Shown here piece by piece: positions 56,543 to 64,000 of a stretch of 64,000 bases of DNA; within the stretch, counting starts at the first letter, position 1, and every line of letters begins with the position of its first letter. Source of the stretch: Sorex araneus (Eukaryota; Chordata; Mammalia; Eulipotyphla; Soricidae); contig NC_073306.1 in the NCBI RefSeq assembly GCF_027595985.1, forward strand, positions 154,991,472 to 155,055,471, read 5' to 3'. A program made the position numbers and the translations under genes. The notes under the pieces are model-generated. The model did not search any database. It was not told the DNA's origin and saw only the letters and a program-made list of their open reading frames with translations.

Positions 56543-57056
56543 ATGTATATATCTGTTACTGTATTTGGGATATGAATATACCATATATTAATAAGCATTT
56601 ACTAATGTATATGAATATATAATTATATTTATGTAAGCAATATTTGAGGATTGAGTCCAAAGTGGACTAGCACACACATTTGATCGCTTGTTATCCATGA
56701 AAAAGAAGTGAAGGCTAAGAGTACCCCATGTGAGCAGAGGGATAATTCATATTTATTGCTAGAAACCAGAGGTTAGACAGAAATTATAAAATGTAGCTAA
56801 AGAAAACAATCATATCAATTGAATTTTGACCATAGATATAGCAAGACGAATCCTCATAAATTCAGAAAAATTTAGATGTTCATTGTATTGAAGGCTCCAA
56901 AGTTATCTTTAGACAAAACTTTTGACTCAGCATTAGAGATTGTGATAGTGCAGTAAAGTTCTTGTGACTCATCTCCAAGAAGTTACCTGATCCCTTTAAA
57001 TGCTTTGTGTCTTTGTCTACCCTTATATGTTAAATATGGGTGATATTGTAACCAAT
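56543..57056. other. AT-rich unique DNA, no gene seen
   Basis: I recognise no repeat or coding domain. Confidence 0.45.
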
Positions 57057-57074
57057 AAAAATATTACGGAGGTT

Positions 57075-57240
57075 GGGGCTGGCACAGCGGGTAGGGCGTT
57101 TGACTTGCACGCGGCCAACCTGGGTTCGATTCCCAGCATCCCATATGGTCCCCTGAGGACCGCCAGCAGTAACTCCTGAGTGCAAAGCCAGGAGGTTATC
57201 CCTGTGCATTGCCGGGTATGACCCAAAAAGCAAAAAAAAA
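57075..57240 (+). mobile_element. SOR SINE, full length, young-looking
   Basis: Starts ggggctggcacagcgggtag and lacks the gagcgata bases of the usual head. B box ggttcgattcc at 57123-57133, catcccatatggtcccctga, ccaggaggttatccctgtgc, cattgccgggtatgacccaa, A run. The exact duplication tattacggaggtt lies at 57062-57074 and 57241-57253, longer if the flanking A bases are counted. Confidence 0.95.
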
Positions 57241-57253
57241 TATTACGGAGGTT

Positions 57254-60200
57254 ATGTAAATGATTTTCAATACTAGTTCAGACAAAATGCAAGTGCTCTT
57301 CATTATTTTATCACATCATCCACCCTGAGGAAGCACCTGCCACTTTAGAGGATTCTCTAGCAGCAACATGGAGAGATGAGTGTTCTGAGAAATCATTTTT
57401 ACCAAAACTTATATGAATAAGTTGTCCTTGAATGGAAGTCTACATTTCTGGTAAAATTAGCTCATGAGTATGATTTTGAATATCTTGAAAACAAAATTAT
57501 GGAAGACCCCAACCAAACACCACCCCAAAACCCCAAGAGAACTTCTGCTGAACTCTGAGCCCTTATAAGCTGTGAGATAATAAATGCTTATTTGAGGTCC
57601 CTTTTGTTCATATAACTTCATAAAGATAGCTATCACTCATGCAACAAATCAAAAAATCAATTATTGTATTATGAATCTACTTTATTGATACTACATCAGT
57701 GGCCAGCACAATCTTTCTAGCACTCAGAAGTCAACGATGGAAATAAATCAATGGATATATCAGTGACATGTAGAAAATATAATAATGGAAGAAGCATTTG
57801 AACTGTTTGACAATAATGTCAAGGTCAGTTATCCACAAAAAGGAGAAACAATATGTTTTCCCTCAGAAACAAAAATTTTGCATTAAGCACCACAGTCATT
57901 TAAGTTATTGAGGGTACAGATGGGCCTGAAATACTGAGACAGAAGAGATTCTTGTCACCAAGCATGCCATTATTATGAAAGAAAAATAATGTTATTTTTA
58001 ATGACTAAAGACATTATATCTAAGTAAAAAGATACAGTAGCAAAACATGTATCATTTATTCTTCTTGTGATATAAGATATGGAGAGGATATAGCTTGGAT
58101 TTATAAAAGTTATGAAACATGCGTGCTACACAGTTCTGTAATGTATGGAAAGATTTGAACATTATTTGGAATAGAAAGACATTTGACTAGCAGGCTGAAA
58201 AAAAGAATGCATAACATCAGTTGCATTTAAAGGTACCAATCTGTATACCAAGTGTAAAATATAATTAGCGGTCTGCATTTTGCGACCAGAAGAACATTGC
58301 ATGGATACCACAATAATTCCAAAGGAAAATGTGCCATCATGAATAGGTGTGGCGGTGGTATTGACTGAATTACCAAAGTATTTTGATGGAAAAACCAATA
58401 TCAAAACCTTTAAGGGAAAAATATAAACATGGAAAATATAGTTTTCTTCTTATATTACATCATTATTTTACAATGCTGTAAAATTATGTAATAGTATCAT
58501 AATTTGATTCACAACCTTATACACTGAGGTTTTTAGGAGGGTATTTCCAATTTTGGAAGCCTTATGATCTATGAGTTTTTAAGGTTATAATTCAATGTGC
58601 ATTTTCCAAAAGTTCTGCAAGTCAATGTCTAACTGATGGAGAAAATTCAAAACCATGCCAAGTACAGACCTCTGTTCCAAAGTCTTTCCTTTGCTTTTTC
58701 TTGTTTCTTATCTTTCTTCCTTTTATCTCCAAACTACTTCTTATTGTATCTAAAATTTTAGTGAAAAAATAAAAGTTATTCAGTCTTCTGTCTGTTTTTT
58801 TACTATGGGATTTAGACAATAGATCTGGACACATTCTAATTCCTGAAATATTGGGATTAGAGAAGGTCTTCCCTGAGACTCAGCTGCATTTATTGTCTGC
58901 AGTCAATGGCGTGGTCTTTCTTTTCTCTCAGACCAATGGCCCATTTATAGACTTCATGCCTGATTCTCAGAGATTTCTACAACTAAGATCTCAATTCCTT
59001 TTCAGAGACTCTCGTTGCTTATATACGATCCTTCTTAAGGGATTTGCTTTCCAGTAGTGGCCCCTGTTCAACTAGATTCAATAAGGGCAAGAATATTTTC
59101 TTCAGGCTGCATTCAGACTCACCTTTTTTCTCTGCAGCTGTAAGAACTTCCAGCTCCTTCGAGACTTTTAAGAGCAAATTGAAAATGCTCTTATTTGTCT
59201 AGGCTTAGCTGTTGGCTAATATGCTAAGAGTGCATTTTATATTGTATTTTCATCATAGTCCTTTGAAATGCTTTGCATAAAAGAGCCTTTATAACTGTCT
59301 TTGCTATTCCCCTCTTGCCTATAGAAGTGAGATCTGAGCAGTGGAGGACTATTTATTTCACCTCCTCCTGCTAGTCCCCCTCCTCATACCATTCTCCATT
59401 GTTGGTAACAGGCACTTGATTTAAGGAGACTTGCCAGCAGCGGTATATTTAACTCCTTCACCACTGCCTCCTGCCATTTCTCTCTGCTGGAGGAAGAGCT
59501 AGACCAGACGAATAAAGTTCCCATTAGGTTACACAGATGCTTGATGAATACACAGTCTTGGAGCACAAGTTCTCTCTGTCATGTAAGTTTAGACAGCATT
59601 AAAAGTCAATGTCACATTAGGTTGGGTGGTGGTTTCCTTAGGATTAGCAAAATCGATTCTAGAACATAGTCTTCATTCTATCACTGTGACATCCACATTA
59701 GGAGTATTGAATGTGAGGAGGGAAAATAGATGGAAGAAAATTGCTTATCAGCATATATATATACACATGCATATGTATTACATAATTTAATCTTCAAAAC
59801 AAAGTCGCAAATTTATATTACTATGGTAAATGAGAAAACAAAACCCAACTGAGTTTAATAATTTGCCTTGAGATAACTGTAATTGACGGTCAAGATATAA
59901 GCAACTTTCTTTTACTCACAAACCAGAATATTTATACTACTATATTGTTCTCCATAGGTAAACAATAATGACATTCCTTGGGAACACAAAACAGAGGAAA
60001 CTGAGTCTTCACACAATTGAGGTAATAGAGAGCAATGGCTAAGAGGGAAGAGTTTGCATGTAAAGACTCTGTCTTTAATTTCTGGTTCCACCTCATGCTG
60101 TGTTCTTTGGTCAAATAAACTATTTTCCTGAAGTTTCATGTAATTTGTTTTTATTTGATATTGCTATTGAACCAATATCCAAAAGTTTAGCATGAAAACA

Positions 60201-61738
60201 TACACATTTGTTCTCTTGCAGTTGCCACAGTCAGGAGCCTTGGAAAAGCAAGGTTGAGGGATGAACATGGCATCTTACAGTAAAGCAGACAGATTGTACT
60301 GCAGGCGGGTTCATCTGAGGATGATGAAGAGAGGACGTTATTTATCTAATTCAGTGAAATTGAGTTCCCTTGATCTATGTGACTATGATTTTGCATTTGA
60401 AACATTAGCTAGCCAGAGATTTTTCCTAGAAGCTACCTGTACCATCTTGCCACAGTATGTTCTCTGATTTGGTGACTCTTCTCAAAGTCAGAAAAAAAGA
60501 GAATTCAAGGAGGTAGACTCTGCAGTCCAATGCAAGACAAGTATATACCTGTATTTTCCGTTTCCACGGTTGACTCCTATGCACCCCATGCACATTCAAG
60601 AGACGCCAATTAACACAATGGCTTGCACTTCATCAGGCAGTGGTCAAGGGGAATACTGTAAGGTATTGTAGTCACCTAAGAATATATATTAGCAATTGTA
60701 TTCATTTTGTTATCTTCAGATGGTTTTCTGATGCTGTCATCTCTTGGTAAGTGCTCAGACAATAGGCGCTATCTCCTTATTAATGTTAAGACACTTCACT
60801 AAAAAAATCAACTACATATAGAAGTGCCAGAAGAGATAGATTACCTTTTACTGTGACAATAAATAAAAAAAAATAAAATCACACATGGCCTCCCCAGTGA
60901 GCAAATGACTTACTTATTCATAAGCAATCTCCTTAAAAGAGCATCCTGTGCTCCCTGACACTATTTGTTTTTCACATTTCATTCAACAAGTTGTGAGCTA
61001 TTTTCTTTCCCTCACTGGGGGCACTGATAATATCTCAAATGTCAAATCTCACAGCTTCCACTTTGTCCCATCATGTTGAGTAAATGCCTACGTGTGCGTG
61101 CTGTGCTCTTTACTCTCCAACCCATTGCCGTATTTTATTTATTTCCTTTTCCGTTCAAGGTATGATTTGTTTTTCTTGGTTTCTTTTCTACACATCCACA
61201 TTAGCAGGTAAGCTCCATAGGAACTTTGGATTCTTATGCCTTATAAACTGTAGACTTATAGCACCTGAACAATGCCTAGAATCATGTAATTAATATTGAT
61301 TTTTAATAAAAGAAAGAGATACACCTTCCTCACACAACTAACACATCTAGTAGGCAGTGGGAGATAATACAAATTATTATGTTCATTATAGTCATTAATT
61401 ATCCACACATGCATATAAAGCCTTTCCTCCTACAACAGAATGAAATTTATAAAATTTAAAAGTTTATCTTTTTCCAACATAAGCCCTTTAATTTTTGGCC
61501 CATTAAATTATATCGATGGAAGTTGTTCATTTCCATTGAACTATTCAGTTAAGGTTCTGTTAAGGTGAGAGGGATGAGGATAAGAGAGGAAGGCAACATT
61601 TCCTAAGTATGTGACTATTTCAGATTGGGGGAGGGGAGAAAGGTGCAAAATTGACAATTTGTCAGAGTAATTGTAGATTCTGGATTTATTTGTTGCTAGA
61701 GCATAACTTACATATGTCAACATTCAAATACTTGAGAA
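57254..61738. other. Long SINE-poor unique stretch, no gene seen
   Basis: This is the longest stretch in the window without a SOR SINE. Frames of 60-80 codons lie on both strands, none with a domain. A pyrimidine-rich run ending in cttgcag at 60215-60221 resembles a splice acceptor but I find no partner exon. Confidence 0.45.
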
Positions 61739-61800
61739 ACATTTTTAAATAGGGGTTTGCAGGGCAAGCCCCCTACCCACTGTACTATCTTTCTTGCTCC
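61739..61800 (-). mobile_element. SOR-related SINE, fragment
   Basis: Only the head end remains: gcagggcaagccccctaccc, actgtactatctttcttgct. Confidence 0.5.
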
Positions 61801-62400
61801 TGAAAAAATTGCAACTTTAAAAAACATTTCTTCTGCAACTAGAAAATGTTGTGAATATTTACATTTGAGAATTTAAAATATTAATGTACAAATATTGTAT
61901 ATTGCCAGTAAACTAGCTTTCGATATATAACAAGAATTAGTTCTTTCAGGTTGTGTTTATATTTCATTTAAATTTTTGAAATGAAGTCTTTGAAAGATAA
62001 ATGTAAAGCCATATTTATTTAAAAAGTGGGAATTTAAAAAGGAACACAATAACTAGTTGACTGAACATAATGGGTGAACAAAATATATACAGATACTATG
62101 AGGTCTAAAAAGTAGGTGACTTAAGGTAGGAGCAGAGCAGTATTTTAGAATTGTATTTGTAATTTTAAATACAATTTAAATTAAAATTTAACTGTCAATG
62201 GTTATTCTTGATGCCTTAAAAATGTTGTGTAAGTGCTTCAAAAGATCTAGTGTTCTGAACAATGAAAATTTCTGTCATAAAATACAGTAACAAAAATGGC
62301 CCTGAATTAAAAACTCAATATCAGTGTTCAAACTTCCACTTGAGTCTTTGCCCTATCCTGAGCAGAAGAGAATAAATAGCCAACTCTAAAACTCTAATGA
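61801..62400. other. AT-rich unique DNA, no gene seen
   Basis: I recognise no repeat or coding domain. Confidence 0.45.
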
Positions 62401-62570
62401 TGGGGCCAGAAAAATGGCACAGAGGGTAAGGTGCTTGCCTTGCACCTGGAATGCTGTGTTTAGTCACTGCAACAGTAGATCCCTAAGCCCTGCTAGGGGT
62501 AAGTCTTGAGCACAATAGGACTAAGTCCTGAGCACAGCCAGGTGTGGCCCCCAAACCAAATAAAATAAAG
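62401..62570 (+). mobile_element. SOR-related SINE, diverged
   Basis: Landmarks: ggggccagaaaaatggcaca, aaggtgcttgccttgcacct, taagccctgctaggggtaag, agcacagccaggtgtggccc, then an A-rich end. Confidence 0.7.
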
Positions 62571-62930
62571 TTAGAAGCAGTTAACAATGTATGTGGTATG
62601 AAGGCAAAATTATTCTCCCACTCACCTTTTTTGGAAAATATGACCTTATAAATTTCTTCAGTAGTTTAATGGATATGTATAGAATTGAACAATATCCACT
62701 ATAAGCACTCTAATAGGAACTGTGGATACATGTTTCTTGATCTTAAGTTTTATACAATTAAATACAATTTGTCCATTGTCAAATAAATAGACAACACAAA
62801 GTGACCAGATAGAATAGCCATGTCATTATATATGCCATTCGATATTATTGGATAACAAAAAAAATATATAAGCACTCTCATGTTGAATGACATTAGGGAA
62901 GAATTTCAAAAGCTCTCTCTTTCTCTCCCT
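62571..62930. other. AT-rich unique DNA, no gene seen
   Basis: I recognise no repeat or coding domain. Confidence 0.45.
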
Positions 62931-62990
62931 CATATATATGTGATATATTTATACATATGTGTGTATATATATATGTGTATATATATATAC
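62931..62990. repeat. (TA/TGTA)n microsatellite
   Basis: Alternating tatata and tgtgtatata units, preceded by a short CT-rich run. Confidence 0.85.
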
Positions 62991-63076
62991 AAACACAACT
63001 ATTCTTAAATATTTAGCAGTTTCTCAGGTTGGTGCTAAATTTTGTTTGGCAAATTTAATATAGATAGAAAGAAAAA

Positions 63077-64000
63077 TTCCTTGACAACATCAATGAGGAA
63101 AACGATCGACTAGTTCAGCACCTCCATGACTGTGCGAAGAAAGCCGAGAGTGAGAAAGCCACAGACGCCTGTCTTCAGAAACTCTCAAGCTCATTGGTCA
63201 ATGTTGTTTGGCAAGAGCCTCAGGAAACCACAAGCTAATGTCCAAGCTTGCAAAGTTGTGCAGAGATGCGATAAAGGAAGACCTCAAAGAGAGAAGAGCA
63301 GCAGTGTTGGCCAATGCAGCAGAAGCCTGGAAAAGTATTCACAATGCTCACCTATCCTTTGCCAACTACAAGACCAAGATGACTGCCCTCCGACATCCTG
63401 ACGGATCTATCACATCTTCCAGAAAGGCAAAGGAAAAGGTTATCCATCACTTCTATTTGGACCTATTCAATAGCCATGTGCACTTGCCCAAATACCAAAT
63501 TCCGCAGGATGGATATGTAGTTCCCAACGTCCTCGCTTCCGAAATCTGACATGCCATTTTGTTGGTAAAGATGCATACAGCACCTGGTCCAGACAAGGTC
63601 AGACCCGAACACCTGAAGAATCTGCCACCAGTACTCATCAATACACTGGCACGGCTCTTTACACGCTACCTGTCTGAATGCAAGGATCCGTCTCAGTGGA
63701 AAACCAGCAGGACCGTTCTGTTGTACAAGAAGGGAAACATCCACGACATCGGCAACTATCGCCCAATCTGCCTGCTGTCTGTCGTCTACAAATTGCTCAC
63801 TCATGTCATTCTGAATATAATAGGCAGAACACTAGGCGAAGGACAAGTTTGCGAGCAAGCCGGGTTCCGAAGGGGGTTCAGCACGATAGACCATATCCAC
63901 ACAGTGACCAAACTCATTAAGGTTTTGTGAGAGTTTAAGATGCCACTCTGTCTAATGTTCATCGACTTAAAGAAGGCCTTCGATTCTTTTGGGACTGAAG
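63077..64000 (+). mobile_element. Second RTE copy, 5'-truncated, continues past the right edge
   Basis: Homology to the complete RTE copy begins at about 63077 (attccttgacaacat), matching 27502 there, so the endonuclease half is missing. After one frameshift near 63205 a single frame runs from 63208 to the edge, with only two TGA interruptions (about 63547 and 63928). It encodes KLAKLCRDAIKEDLKERRAA, TKMTALRHPDGSITSS, PGPDKVRPEHLKNLPPVL, IGNYRPICLLSVVYKLL, GFRRGFSTIDHIHTV and, near 63950, FIDLKKAFDS, which is reverse-transcriptase motif A with its aspartate. That motif is deleted in the first copy. This copy is less damaged and probably younger. Confidence 0.88.

Noticed and set aside
60200-60480. 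Possible exon after a cttgcag acceptor-like site
   Set aside because: No matching donor, no domain in the frame at 60261-60467, and no neighbouring exons.

Overview
This is a stretch of eukaryotic nuclear DNA, almost certainly from a shrew (Sorex or a close relative; Eulipotyphla). The main evidence is the many copies of one tRNA-derived SINE, with an A box near tagcacagcgggtaggg, a B box ggttcgattcc and a tail near gacccaaaaagcaaaa. I recognise this as the Sorex (SOR) SINE. Ancient placental repeats (MIR, L1M) and shrew-type L1 3' ends fit the same source. I found no host exon, RNA gene or CpG-island promoter that I can support, so the window reads as intergenic or intronic DNA. None of the open frames belongs to a host gene. 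The only recognisable coding remnants are two RTE retrotransposon copies and an RPL10-like processed pseudogene.

Layout. 1-9.7 kb holds unique AT-rich DNA with old repeats, two short perfect hairpins, an RTE-derived non-autonomous element (4176-5038) and a composite SINE. 9.7-20.3 kb holds three solo LTRs (9761-10940 +, 15803-16423 +, 19124-20285 -), each with an exact 6-bp target duplication, a second long RTE-derived element (12452-13197), the RPL10-like pseudogene and an L1M 3' end. 24.5-25.6 kb holds two shrew L1 3' ends in opposite orientation. 25991-29512 is a complete but decayed RTE retrotransposon of 3.5 kb, flanked by CATTTGA duplications, with a repeated unit at its 5' end, an AP-endonuclease domain, a reverse transcriptase with a FADD box, and a C-terminal domain. 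30-63 kb is unique sequence densely seeded with SINEs, MIRs and short L1 ends, plus a possible retrocopy bracketed by a 22-nt repeat (49168-50168) and a 147-bp tandem duplication (35544-35838). A second, less damaged and 5'-truncated RTE copy starts at about 63077 and runs off the right edge.

How the parts relate. The RTE, two long internally deleted elements, one intermediate-length element and a set of about 240-bp SINEs form one family. Each joins a piece of the RTE leader (26454-26556 in the full copy) directly to the last ~50 bp of the RTE, which includes its final codons. In the SINE version a tRNA-like head is fused in front. A second SINE family in the same window has the same kind of tRNA head but ends in poly(A), as expected for L1 mobilisation. 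The window therefore appears to show one SINE head coupled to two LINE machineries. The RTE protein resembles the endonuclease-reverse transcriptases I know from strongylid nematodes. From memory, horizontal transfer of an RTE element between parasitic nematodes and the common shrew was reported in 2019. All family assignments are by eye and no database search was run.
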